Assembly (NCBI RefSeq): GCF_003688915.1
Contig: NZ_REFU01000001.1
Coordinates: 1,240,001-1,304,000 of the forward strand
DNA length: 64,000 nucleotides
Direction of reading: 5' to 3'
Source of the DNA: Rhodococcus sp. SBT000017
Lineage (GTDB): Bacteria; Actinomycetota; Actinomycetes; Mycobacteriales; Mycobacteriaceae
Position numbers and translations under genes: made by a program. This document shows positions 8,787 to 18,986 of this stretch, in pieces; within the stretch, counting starts at the first letter, position 1; the number at the start of each line of letters is the position of its first letter. The notes below the pieces were generated by a model that made no database searches, was not told where the DNA came from, and saw nothing but the letters and a program-made list of their open reading frames with translations.

Positions 8787-9457
8787 GCTGCATCCTTGAC
8801 CGTGGCGGCATACACGTCGGCGTATTCCTGACCCGACAGGGCGGACAACCCCGCCATCACCTCGTCGGTGGCCGCACGCAGAATTGCCCTGCTGTTCTCT
8901 CCCCCCGCATATCTCGTGAAGTCCAGCGGTTCGCCGACGATCATGCGCACCTTCCCCGGACGCCACATCCGCGAGCCGACCGGATTGACCGTGCGCGTTC
9001 CGCGCATCACCACCGGTACGACAGGCGCACCCGTTTCGATCGCAACTCTCGCCAAGCCGGTCTTGCCCTTGTACAGTCGCCCGTCGGGAGACCGAGTCCC
9101 CTCCGGATATACCGCCCACACTTTCCCTTGTTGCAGAATGCTTTTCGCAGCCTCGAGCGCTGGAGCTGACGCGTCGGCACCGCGCCGATCGACGGGAACC
9201 TGACCTGTCGCGCTGTAGAACCACCGAAGCGCCGCACCTTTGATTCCTCGGCCGGTGAAGTACTCGCTCTTGGCGATGAACGTGACACGACGACGAACCA
9301 GGAGCACGAGAAAGAACGAGTCGACCACTGTGAGGTGGTTGCCGGCGATGATCACCGGCCCCGTCGTCGGGAGATTGCCTCCACCGACCACCGACGGACG
9401 TCCGAGAATGCGGAGAATCGGCCCGATCAGCACATATTTGAACAGCAGATACCACAT
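8783..9457 (-). CDS. 1-acyl-glycerol-3-phosphate acyltransferase (PlsC family)
   Basis: This membrane-associated acyltransferase is expected to acylate lysophosphatidic acid or a related glycerolipid. The approximately 224-residue product carries the family blocks: the catalytic HX4D motif NHLTVVDSFF near residue 42, ATGQVPVDRRG near 85, and the substrate-binding VYPEGTRSPDGRLYKG near 115. The start MWYLLFKYVLIGP at 9457 gives a normal hydrophobic N-terminus; an in-frame ATG at 9487 would add 10 residues and run toward the palindrome at 9496-9510. It is the first gene of a two-gene operon with the SDR and lies divergent from a TetR regulator that probably controls it. Confidence 0.85.
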   Translation of the reverse strand: MWYLLFKYVLIGPILRILGRPSVVGGGNLPTTGPVIIAGNHLTVVDSFFLVLLVRRRVTFIAKSEYFTGRGIKGAALRWFYSATGQVPVDRRGADASAPALEAAKSILQQGKVWAVYPEGTRSPDGRLYKGKTGLARVAIETGAPVVPVVMRGTRTVNPVGSRMWRPGKVRMIVGEPLDFTRYAGGENSRAILRAATDEVMAGLSALSGQEYADVYAATVKDAA

Positions 9458-9495
9458 GGATGAACCCCCTCGGCTGGACAACGTCACGGCCGAGA

Positions 9496-9510
9496 GTAGA
9501 CAATGTCTAC
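9496..9510. promoter_or_regulatory. Candidate TetR operator, perfect palindrome
   Basis: GTAGACAATGTCTAC has 7-base arms around a central A and ends one base before the GTG start of the TetR gene. It lies 38 bases upstream of the acyltransferase start on the other strand. Size, symmetry and position in the 53-base divergent gap are what is expected of a TetR-family operator that controls both units. The assignment is inference from position. Confidence 0.7.
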
Positions 9511-10083
9511 GTGCCTGACAACCTTCGGACCCGACTCGTGGACGCAGGGGTCCGCTTGCTCGAAAGCGAGGGACAGGGCGGGCTGACCATCAGAGCGGTC
9601 ACTCGTGAAGCCGGCGTGTCACACGGCGCACCGAGACGGTACTTTCCGACATTGAGTGCGCTGTCCGCCGCCGTCGCTCGGGTCGGTCTCGTCGACATGG
9701 GGGCGGCTTTGCACCGCGCAGCGCTGCAAACGATGTCGCCACAGGAGGCATTGCATGCGATAGCGGACGCCTACGTGGACTTTGCGGCGCAGCGACCGGC
9801 GATGTTCGCCCTCATCTTCAGGCACGACCTGCTCGAGGGCTCGGGCGAGAACCTGCGGCTGGCGTCGCGTCCACTGTTCGAGGCCTTGATCGCCGCGGTC
9901 GATGCTGTCGCGCCGGAGAATCCACAGTTCACCGCCCTGCGACTGTGGACCTCCGTGCACGGAATAGCAGCGCTCAACTCCACCCGCGCATTCGAGCCGA
10001 TCACCGACCTTTCGGCGGTGACGGAGTTGACCCGCCGCGCAGTGCGCGACGTGATCGCCGACGCTACCGAACCAGGGACTTGA
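9511..10083 (+). CDS. TetR/AcrR-family transcriptional regulator
   Basis: This 190-residue protein has an N-terminal helix-turn-helix at roughly residues 23-45 (LTIRAVTREAGVSHGAPRRYF), typical of TetR repressors, and a C-terminal all-helical ligand/dimer domain with the LRLWTSVHGIAALN segment of the WHG-type C-terminal family. The start is set at GTG 9511, directly after the palindrome at 9496-9510; an in-frame ATG at 9460 would extend the protein through that operator and is less likely. It is divergent from the acyltransferase/SDR pair, its probable target. Its 3' end overlaps the convergent M16 peptidase gene by 20 bases. Confidence 0.87.
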   Translation: MPDNLRTRLVDAGVRLLESEGQGGLTIRAVTREAGVSHGAPRRYFPTLSALSAAVARVGLVDMGAALHRAALQTMSPQEALHAIADAYVDFAAQRPAMFALIFRHDLLEGSGENLRLASRPLFEALIAAVDAVAPENPQFTALRLWTSVHGIAALNSTRAFEPITDLSAVTELTRRAVRDVIADATEPGT

Positions 10084-11369
10084 CCGACGCAGGCAGCTGC
10101 CGGACGTTCTTGTAAGGGCCGACCACCGCGGCACCGAAAGGACGTTCGAGCAACACGGCAGCCACCTCGCGTACCTCGTCGTTGCCGACGCTGTCGATCC
10201 GCGCCAACGTGTCGGTGATGTCGCGGTGATTTCCGTAGTTCAGTTCACTACGACCGATTCGGTTCATCCGAGAGCCCGAATCTTCGAGTCCCAGAACCAA
10301 TCCGCCTCGCAACGAACCCTTGGCCCGCGCACACTCCGCGTCGGTGATGCCTTCGGAGGCGACCTTGGCCAGCACTTCCCTGATCACCGTGGTCACTTCG
10401 CCCAAGTTCTCCGGCTGGCAACCCGCGTAGACGGAGAAAGCCCCACTGTCGGCAAACGTGTCCACCGACGAGTACACCGAGTACGCCAGGCCACGCTCTT
10501 CCCTGATCTCCTGGAACAGACGAGAACTCAGCCCACCACCCACTGCCGAGTTCAGCACCGACAACGCCCAGCGATGCCCTTCGTGTCGGCCGAACGCACG
10601 CACGCCGAGGCACAGATGCGCTTGCTCGCTGTCACGAGTGGTCAGGCTCAACGTGGGAGCGTTGCGCAATCGCGCTGTGCCGGACCTTCTTTCGGCCGGC
10701 CGTACACCCTTGACCAGATGGCCGGAGAACGCTCGGCGCACGAGCGAGACGATCTGCTTGTGATCGACGTTGCCCGCAACCGCAACGACCATGCGATGCG
10801 GGGTGTAGCGGCGAACGTGGAACGAGTGCAACTGCGCACGGGTCATCGACTCGATGGATTCGACGGAACCGATGATCGGGCGTCCGATCGGATGATCGCC
10901 GAACATCGCTTCCAGGAAGGCATCTCCCAGCAGATCCTCGGGATCGTCGTCGCGCATGGAGATCTCTTCGAGGACCACCTGGCGCTCGACGTCCACATCT
11001 GCCGAGCGGCACCGCCCACGAAGCACGACATCGCTGACCAGATCGATGGCAAGCGCCACGTCCTCGTCGAGCACGTGCGCATAGAAGCAGGTGCTCTCTT
11101 TCGAGGTGAACGCGTTCAGCTCTCCCCCGACACCGTCCATCACCTGGGCGATCTCGAGCGCACTACGTGTGGGAGTCGACTTGAACAGCAGATGCTCGAG
11201 GAAATGTGCTGCACCGGCGACACTGGGCTGCTCGTCCCGTGAACCGACTCCGACCCACACACCGACCGAGGCCGAACGAACGCCGGGCACGAACTCGGTC
11301 ACCACCCGAAGACCGCCGGGCAGGGTGGTGCGTTGCACGCCAGTGTCGATGCCGGTGCTCTCTGGAACG

Positions 11370-11406
11370 GCCGAACGGTACGTCCCGAGGGGACGTACCG
11401 TTCGGC
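11370..11406 (-). terminator. Perfect 17-bp hairpin after pnp
   Basis: GCCGAACGGTACGTCCC at 11370-11386 is the exact reverse complement of 11390-11406, with a 3-base loop. On the minus strand it begins 12 bases after the pnp stop codon. It lacks a U-run, as is common for actinobacterial terminators. It may terminate or stabilise the pnp transcript, and it bears on where the M16 gene starts. Confidence 0.7.
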
Positions 11407-11417
11407 TCGATTGCTTC

Positions 11418-13679
<2,262 letters not shown>

Positions 13680-13950
13680 GTGTTCTGTTCTCGTCCTCTC
13701 GTCTTTGCCGTGCCCGCGTGGACACACCACGAGCCCTCCTGGCTGTGGCGGCATACCTGTGCCGTCCATCTCCGAGCTTCTCTCGGGACGCGGCTGCGCG
13801 GAGGCGGCCATCGATCGAAGCCCACCGGATCTCGTATCCGAAAGGCCACTACCGAAGACCGTCACCACGGCGTGACAGGCATACACGGCGGTGTGCGGAT
13901 GCCGTGCATCCGCTTTCTCGTGCTGGCGTAACTGTTCTTGCGGTACAAAC
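13680..13950 (-). promoter_or_regulatory. pnp leader region with a hairpin
   Basis: This non-coding stretch lies between the rpsO terminator and pnp. It holds a hairpin with 7-base arms (GCGGATG at 13895-13901, CATCCGC at 13907-13913, 5-base loop) about 220 bases ahead of the pnp start. pnp leaders in other bacteria carry RNase III-processed hairpins used in autoregulation; whether this one is used so is inference. I see no convincing gene here. Confidence 0.4.
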
Positions 13951-13955
13951 ACAGA

Positions 13956-13995
13956 TAGCCAACGAGGAACAGTCTAAGCACTGCCTCGTTGGCTA
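13956..13995 (-). terminator. rpsO terminator hairpin
   Basis: TAGCCAACGAGG (13956-13967) is exactly complementary to CCTCGTTGGCTA (13984-13995), with a 16-base loop that may add three more pairs. It lies about 75 bases past the rpsO stop on the minus strand and probably ends the rpsO transcript upstream of pnp. There is no clear U-tract. Confidence 0.65.
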
Positions 13996-14071
13996 CTGCA
14001 CTATTGCTGCGAGTCGGGTGCGCACCGGCGCGTCGAACCGTGCATCGGTGACATCCTCGCGTTCGTAAAGA

Positions 14072-14341
14072 TTATCGACGCAGACCCAGACGCTCGATGA
14101 GCGAACGGTAGCGGGTGACGTCGACCTTCGCGATGTACTTGAGCAGGCGACGACGACGTCCGACCAGCAGTAGCAGGCCGCGGCGGGAGTGGTGGTCGTG
14201 CTTGTGCATCTTGAGGTGCTCGGTCAAGTCGACGATGCGCTTGGTGAGCATTGCAACCTGCGCCTCGGGCGAGCCCGTGTCGGTGGGGTGCAAGCCGTAC
14301 TCGCCGAGAACGGCCTTCTTCTGTTCGGTGGTCAATGCCAC
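14072..14341 (-). CDS. rpsO: 30S ribosomal protein S15
   Basis: S15 binds 16S rRNA early in 30S assembly and contacts the 50S subunit. The 89-residue product is full length and matches the family along its whole length: [21 protein letters not shown] near residue 14, [25 protein letters not shown] near 47, and [12 protein letters not shown] at the end. It sits between ribF and pnp, the usual actinobacterial order. Hairpins on both sides (14390-14409 and 13956-13995) suggest that it can be transcribed and processed as a separate unit. Confidence 0.97.
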   Translation of the reverse strand: MALTTEQKKAVLGEYGLHPTDTGSPEAQVAMLTKRIVDLTEHLKMHKHDHHSRRGLLLLVGRRRRLLKYIAKVDVTRYRSLIERLGLRR

Positions 14342-14389
14342 TGGTACTACTCCTGATCAATGACGTCCGCGTGAAAGGAAGCAACACGC

Positions 14390-14409
14390 CCCGTGGTCGA
14401 AACCACGGG
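14390..14409 (-). terminator. Short hairpin between ribF and rpsO
   Basis: CCCGTGGT (14390-14397) pairs with ACCACGGG (14402-14409) around a stable CGAA-type tetraloop. It lies 54 bases downstream of the ribF stop and about 50 bases upstream of the rpsO start on the minus strand. It may be a weak terminator or processing element. Confidence 0.5.
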
Positions 14410-14463
14410 ACCGAAGCCGGTGCAGCCGCCACGGACCGCAGCGAGCACCGAGGGGACAGCCTA

Positions 14464-15432
14464 TCAGGCCGTGCTCGCCGCCAGGATCGAGCGGGCTCGC
14501 TCGGCGTCGCGCCCCATCTCTTCCACGAGTGCTTCCATCGAATCGAACTTCTCCATACCGCGCAGTCGATCCACGAAGTCGACTGCCACATGCTGCCCGT
14601 ACAGGTCGGCCTCACCGTCGAGTACGAACGCCTCGACAGTCCTGGTGCGACCCGAGAACGTGGGGTTGGTACCCACCGACACGGCAGCCGGATGTCGCTC
14701 CCCGGGAGTGACCGTCCCCATGATCGGACCCGGCCCGAGCACGGTGAACCACGCCGCGTACACGCCGTCGGCGGGAATGGCCGAGTACATGGGCGGCGCG
14801 ACATTGGCTGTGGGATAACCCATCTGGCGACCTCGGCCGTCTCCGTGCACCACGACGCCCTCGACCCGGTGCGGTCGCCCGAGCGCGGCAGTTGCCGCGG
14901 CGACGTCTCCGGCGTCCACGCACGATCTGATGTACGTCGAGGAGAACGTGACGGCGTGCTCGGCGAGCAGGTTGACTCCGTCGACTGCGAATCCGGACCG
15001 TTCGCCGATCTTGCGCAGCATGGGCACGGTGCCGAGCGCCTTCTTCCCGTAGGTGAAGTTCTCGCCGACGACGACCTCGGCAACGTGCAGGCGTTCGATC
15101 AGGATCTCGTGCACGTATCGCTCGGGGGTGAGCTTCATCAGCTCGGGCGTGAACGGCATCACGCAGAAGACGTCGATTCCCAGTTCCTCGGCAAGCTCGG
15201 CACGCCTCGTCAGGGTGGTCAACTGAGCTGGGTGGCTTCCCGGCCGCACGACTTCCATCGGATGGGGATCGAACGTCATGAGCACGCTGGGAACGCCGCG
15301 CTTCTTCGCAGCGGCCACAGCTCTCCCGATCAGTTGGGCGTGTCCGCGATGAACGCCGTCGAAGACGCCGATCGTGAGCACGCACCGACCCCAGTCGGCA
15401 GGTACATCGTCGAGACCTCGCCATCTCTGCAC
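14464..15432 (-). CDS. ribF: Bifunctional riboflavin kinase/FAD synthetase
   Basis: RibF phosphorylates riboflavin to FMN and then adenylylates it to FAD. The 322-residue product has the N-terminal FAD-synthetase nucleotidyltransferase domain (TIGVFDGVHRGHAQLIG near residue 22, with the HxGH-like motif, and STYIRSCVDAGDV near 160). It also has the C-terminal riboflavin-kinase domain (GRGRQMGYPTANV near 195, GVSVGTNPTF-type motif, and ADLYGQHVAVDFVDRLR near 270). The frame is open for more than 100 codons upstream, but the GTG at 15432 (VQRWRGLDDVPADWGRCV) gives the usual N-terminus. It is divergent from the manganese-type ABC operon. Confidence 0.95.
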   Translation of the reverse strand: MQRWRGLDDVPADWGRCVLTIGVFDGVHRGHAQLIGRAVAAAKKRGVPSVLMTFDPHPMEVVRPGSHPAQLTTLTRRAELAEELGIDVFCVMPFTPELMKLTPERYVHEILIERLHVAEVVVGENFTYGKKALGTVPMLRKIGERSGFAVDGVNLLAEHAVTFSSTYIRSCVDAGDVAAATAALGRPHRVEGVVVHGDGRGRQMGYPTANVAPPMYSAIPADGVYAAWFTVLGPGPIMGTVTPGERHPAAVSVGTNPTFSGRTRTVEAFVLDGEADLYGQHVAVDFVDRLRGMEKFDSMEALVEEMGRDAERARSILAASTA

Positions 15433-15530
15433 ACCGCGAAGCCTACGGCCCGACGGCCGCTCGGTCACCCTCGGACAGGCGTGTCGCGCGCGCCAGGTAT
15501 GGACAAAAAGGTGTCCCCACGGTAAATATT

Positions 15531-15543
15531 TCGGTGTGCCTAA
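15531..15543. promoter_or_regulatory. Candidate metalloregulator half-site at mntA start
   Basis: TCGGTGTGCCTAA overlaps the GTG start of the ABC substrate-binding gene. It matches 10 of 13 positions of TTGGATTGCCTAA at 18213-18225, near the start of the regulator gene. GCCTAA with a partner GG resembles half of a DtxR-family box (TTAGG...CCTAA). Assignment to the adjacent DtxR-type regulator is inference. Confidence 0.45.
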
Positions 15544-16498
15544 CTTATTTCTTCGCCAGCGTGGATCTCGCGCCCGGCGGATTCTCGCGAGCTGGGCCGT
15601 GGTGGGACTACTGGTAGCAGCGTCGACCGGCTGTGCCCGCGCCGTCGGAGAGGACGATCCGACTGTTCTCGACGACGGCAGACCCTTGGTTCTGACGACC
15701 TTCACCGTTCTCGCCGACATGGCCGCCAATGTCGCCGGTGACCACCTTCGAGTGGAATCGATCACAAAAGCCGGAGCCGAGATCCACGGCTACGAGCCGA
15801 CACCCGGAGACCTACGCACCGCAGAGCAGGCCGAGCTGATCCTGGACAACGGGCTCGGGCTGGAGGCCTGGTTCGAGAAATTCGTCGAGCGCATCCCCGC
15901 ACCCCACGCCGTGGTGAGTGCGAACGTGGACCCGATCTACATCCGGGACGACGCCTACGCGGGCAAAGCGAACCCCCACGCGTGGATGTCCCCCGTCGTG
16001 GCCGAGACGTACGTCGAGAACATCGCCGACGCGTTCATCGCGCTCGACCCCGCCAACACCGACGACTACCGCGCGAACGCAACCGCGTACATCGGACAAC
16101 TCCGCGAGGTCGGTGCCGAACTGGACGCAGATCTCTCCGGGCTGCCCGCTCGTCAACGTGCGCTCGTCACCTGTGAGGGCGCATTCGGCTATCTGGCTCG
16201 TGACTTCGATCTGCAGGAGGCCTACCTGTGGCCCGTCAACGCCGAGCAGGAAGGAACTCCGAAGCAGGTGGTCCGCACCATCGATTTCGTTCGTGACAAC
16301 GACGTACCCGCCGTGTTCTGCGAGTCGACCGTCTCGGACAAGGCGCAGCTACAGGTCGCCGACGACACCGGCGCTCGGTTCGGCGGACAGCTCTACGTCG
16401 ATTCACTGAGCGATGCGGCCGGCCCCGTCCCCACGTACCTGGATCTTCTGCGCTACGACGCACGGTTGATCGCCGACTCACCGGTAGGAGAACGATGA
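15536..16498 (+). CDS. Metal ABC transporter substrate-binding lipoprotein (Mn type)
   Basis: This is the extracytoplasmic metal-binding component of a cluster A-I ABC importer. The 320-residue product starts at GTG 15536 with a basic n-region (RQRGSRARR), a hydrophobic core and a lipobox ending at Cys near residue 33 (ASTGC). Metal ligands expected from PsaA-like proteins are visible: His in AEIHGYEP, His in NPHAWMSP, Glu in CEGAFGYLARDF, and Asp in LYVDSLSD. Glu rather than His at the third position favours Mn or Fe over Zn. ATGA overlap with the ATPase gene shows coupling. Repression by the downstream DtxR-type regulator is likely. Confidence 0.88.
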   Translation: MPNLFLRQRGSRARRILASWAVVGLLVAASTGCARAVGEDDPTVLDDGRPLVLTTFTVLADMAANVAGDHLRVESITKAGAEIHGYEPTPGDLRTAEQAELILDNGLGLEAWFEKFVERIPAPHAVVSANVDPIYIRDDAYAGKANPHAWMSPVVAETYVENIADAFIALDPANTDDYRANATAYIGQLREVGAELDADLSGLPARQRALVTCEGAFGYLARDFDLQEAYLWPVNAEQEGTPKQVVRTIDFVRDNDVPAVFCESTVSDKAQLQVADDTGARFGGQLYVDSLSDAAGPVPTYLDLLRYDARLIADSPVGER

Positions 16499-17322
16499 CC
16501 CAGCACACTGGTGCCCCGCACCGCATGGCCCCGCACGAGAACGAGGCGGCGCTGACGGTCGATGCCGTCGATGTCCGATACCGCGACGTCGTGGCCCTGA
16601 CCGGTGCCAGTCTGACGCTCGCACCCGGCCGGGTGTGCGGGTTGGTCGGCATGAACGGATCGGGCAAGTCGACGCTGTTCAAGGCCGTCATGGGAGTGGT
16701 CAAGCCGAACTCCGGCTCGATCACCGTGTTCGGCGGCGACCCGGCCCAGGCGCGCAAGGCAGGCACGGTCAGCTACGTGCCCCAGGCGGAATCCGTCGAC
16801 TGGACATTCCCGATCAGCGTGCGCGACGTGGTGATGATGGGCCGATACGGGAAGCAGAATTTCTTTCGCACACCCCGAGCAGCCGATCGACTGGCCGTCG
16901 ACGAGGCTCTGCAGCGCGTCGACCTCGCCGAACTAGCGAACCGACAGATCGGTCAGCTCTCCGGAGGTCAACGCAAACGCGCGTTCGTCGCCCGCGCCAT
17001 TGCCCAGGAGGCGTCGCTGCTGTTGCTCGACGAGCCCTTCGCCGGAGTGGACAAGAAGACCGAAGCCACCATCACCCGGTTGCTCCGCGAACTCGCAGCA
17101 CACGGTGCCTCGGTTCTCGTGTCCACGCACGATCTCCATGCCCTACCGGAGCTGTGCGACGAAGCGATCCTGCTGCAGCAGCGGGTGCTGATGCACGGCA
17201 GTCCGACCGACGTACTGCGCCCGGAGAACCTGGCTCTGGCCTTCGGCATCGACCCGTCGAACGTCGACCAACTGGGTGCGGGCACTCGAACTCCGGCCAC
17301 CCGAACCACGGAAGCGAGCTGA
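16495..17322 (+). CDS. Metal ABC transporter ATP-binding protein
   Basis: This cytoplasmic ATPase of the manganese-type importer has 275 residues. It has Walker A GMNGSGKST near residue 55, Q-loop SYVPQAESVDWTFP near 95, signature LSGGQRKRAF near 155, Walker B LLLLDEPFAGVD near 175 and the H-loop VSTHDLH near 208. The Q-loop sequence is that of metal-type (PsaB/MntB-like) ATPases. The ATG overlaps the stop of the binding-protein gene, and the permease gene follows after 3 bases, forming a typical three-gene unit. Confidence 0.92.
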   Translation: MTQHTGAPHRMAPHENEAALTVDAVDVRYRDVVALTGASLTLAPGRVCGLVGMNGSGKSTLFKAVMGVVKPNSGSITVFGGDPAQARKAGTVSYVPQAESVDWTFPISVRDVVMMGRYGKQNFFRTPRAADRLAVDEALQRVDLAELANRQIGQLSGGQRKRAFVARAIAQEASLLLLDEPFAGVDKKTEATITRLLRELAAHGASVLVSTHDLHALPELCDEAILLQQRVLMHGSPTDVLRPENLALAFGIDPSNVDQLGAGTRTPATRTTEAS

Positions 17323-17325
17323 ACG

Positions 17326-18198
17326 ATGTATCTGATCGACTTTCTCGTGGACCCACTCGAATACACCTTCATGCAGCGGGCGCTCCTGGTGACCGTCACC
17401 GCCTCGATCGTGTGCGCGGTCCTGAGCTGCTGGCTCGTCCTCATCGGGTGGTCGCTGATGGGAGACGCCGTCTCGCACGCAGTTCTTCCCGGCGTCGCGC
17501 TGTCTTACCTGTTCGGGGCACCGTTCGCGATCGGTGCGCTGCTGTTCGCCCTCATCGCGGTCGGTGCCATCGGAGTGGTCCGCAACACCACCATCGTCAA
17601 GGAGGACGCCGCGATCGGCGTCGTCTTCACCACCTTGTTCGCGCTCGGAGTCGTCCTGATCTCCAAGTTTCCGAGTCAGATCGACCTCAACCACATCCTG
17701 TTCGGCAATCTGCTCGGCGTCTCGCAGGCAGACATGATTCAGGTGTTCGTGCTCGGCGGTATCGCGCTGGTGGCCATGATCGTCAAGCGTCGCGACTTCA
17801 CTCTCTTCGCCTTCGACCGCACCCAGGCCCGCGCCGTCGGCATCAATCCGACGGTGATCTCGGCCGTGATGCTGACCCTGCTCGCGTTGACGACCGTGGT
17901 CGCGCTCCAGGCCGTCGGCGTCATTCTCGTGGTGGCGATGCTCATCACTCCCGGTGCGTCCGCCTATCTGCTCACGCACAGCTTCGGCCGCATGCTGGCG
18001 CTGGCCCCGCTCATTTCGGTGGGTTGCGCGCTGGTGGGGATCTACGCCAGCTTCTACCTCGACGTGTCCTCCGGCGGCAGCGTCGTACTCACCCAGGGAC
18101 TCGTCTTCGTCCTTGCCTACCTCTTCAGCCCCTCACAGGGCATCGTCGTCCGCGCCCTGCGGCAACGCGGACAGGCGCCGGTAGCTCCGGCCGGGTGA
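17326..18198 (+). CDS. Metal ABC transporter permease
   Basis: This is the ABC-3 family inner-membrane permease of the manganese-type importer. The 290-residue product has eight or nine hydrophobic segments, including VTVTASIVCAVLSCWLVLIG, GIALVAMIVKRRDFTLFAFD and VVALQAVGVILVVAMLITPGASA. The GDAVSHAVLPGVALSYL motif near residue 48 is the conserved coupling segment, and HILFGNLLGVS and AVGINP are further ABC-3 hallmarks. It lies directly between the ATPase and the DtxR-type regulator. Confidence 0.92.
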   Translation: MYLIDFLVDPLEYTFMQRALLVTVTASIVCAVLSCWLVLIGWSLMGDAVSHAVLPGVALSYLFGAPFAIGALLFALIAVGAIGVVRNTTIVKEDAAIGVVFTTLFALGVVLISKFPSQIDLNHILFGNLLGVSQADMIQVFVLGGIALVAMIVKRRDFTLFAFDRTQARAVGINPTVISAVMLTLLALTTVVALQAVGVILVVAMLITPGASAYLLTHSFGRMLALAPLISVGCALVGIYASFYLDVSSGGSVVLTQGLVFVLAYLFSPSQGIVVRALRQRGQAPVAPAG

Positions 18199-18199
18199 G

Positions 18200-18952
18200 A
18201 TGTCTTTTTCCATTGGATTGCCTAAGCTCGGCGACGTGGCGCAACGAAAAGACGATTCCGCACCGGCCGACGAGGGCGTCCAGCTGTCCGCGGTTGCGCA
18301 GGACTACCTCAAGGTCATCTGGACGGCCAGTGAATGGAGCGAGGATTCCGTCAGCACCAAGATGCTCTCCGAACGCATCGGTGTCTCCGCATCGACGGTG
18401 TCCGAGGCGATTCGCAAGCTCGCCGACCAGGGCATGGTCGACCACGCCCGCTACGGAGCCATCTCACTGACCGAGAAGGGTCGCCTGGCTGCCATCGGCA
18501 TGGTGCGTCGGCACCGTCTGATCGAGACCTACCTGGTCCGAGAACTGGGTTACGGCTGGGACGAAGTGCACGACGAGGCAGAGATTCTCGAACATGCCGT
18601 CTCGGATCTGATGATGGATCGAATCGACGCCAAACTGGGCCACCCCGAACGGGATCCGCACGGCGACCCGATTCCGTCGGTCGACGGTGCGATCGAGACT
18701 CCGTCCGCGACCCGCCTGAGCGAGTACCTCGACGGACAATCCGGCCGGGTCGCCAGAATTTCCGACTCCGATCCGGCGATGCTCCGCTACTTCGATTCCG
18801 TCGGCATCACGCTGGACCTGCCGATCACGGTGGTCGAACGACGCGACTACGCAGGCACCGTCGCCATCGAGCTCGCCCGCACCGATGCCACCGATTCCAT
18901 CGACCTCGGCCACCGCGCCGCCGAGGCGATCTGGATGGTTCCGGCGAACTGA
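18200..18952 (+). CDS. DtxR/MntR-family metal-dependent regulator (SirR type)
   Basis: The product (250 residues from ATG 18200) has an N-terminal winged helix (LSAVAQDYLKVIWTASEW, then IGVSASTVSEAIRKLADQGMV), a dimerisation/metal-binding domain (HRLIETYLVRELGYGWDEVHDEAEILEHAVSD, HPERDPHGDPIP) and a C-terminal FeoA/SH3-like domain. Such proteins repress Mn or Fe uptake genes when metal is bound; its place behind an Mn-type importer supports that role. It matches SirR (Rv2788) in order and type. A GTG at 18236 is an alternative start: it begins closer to the conserved fold, and the candidate operator at 18213-18225 would then lie upstream of the gene rather than inside it. Confidence 0.9.
   Translation: MSFSIGLPKLGDVAQRKDDSAPADEGVQLSAVAQDYLKVIWTASEWSEDSVSTKMLSERIGVSASTVSEAIRKLADQGMVDHARYGAISLTEKGRLAAIGMVRRHRLIETYLVRELGYGWDEVHDEAEILEHAVSDLMMDRIDAKLGHPERDPHGDPIPSVDGAIETPSATRLSEYLDGQSGRVARISDSDPAMLRYFDSVGITLDLPITVVERRDYAGTVAIELARTDATDSIDLGHRAAEAIWMVPAN
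18213..18225. promoter_or_regulatory. Candidate metalloregulator half-site near regulator start
   Basis: TTGGATTGCCTAA lies 10-22 bases ahead of the alternative GTG start (18236) of the DtxR-type gene and resembles TCGGTGTGCCTAA at 15531-15543. A shared sequence at the first and last genes of the same unit suggests a common regulator, perhaps with autoregulation. Evidence is similarity only. Confidence 0.4.
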
Positions 18953-18986
18953 TCCTCGGATCGGTGCCGCACCCGTGCCGAATGTT

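Noticed and set aside
7986..9503. A 505-residue SDR fusion protein on the minus strand
   Set aside because: The N-terminal half of that frame overlaps the PlsC gene out of frame; the SDR has a normal ATG at 8786 that overlaps the PlsC stop.
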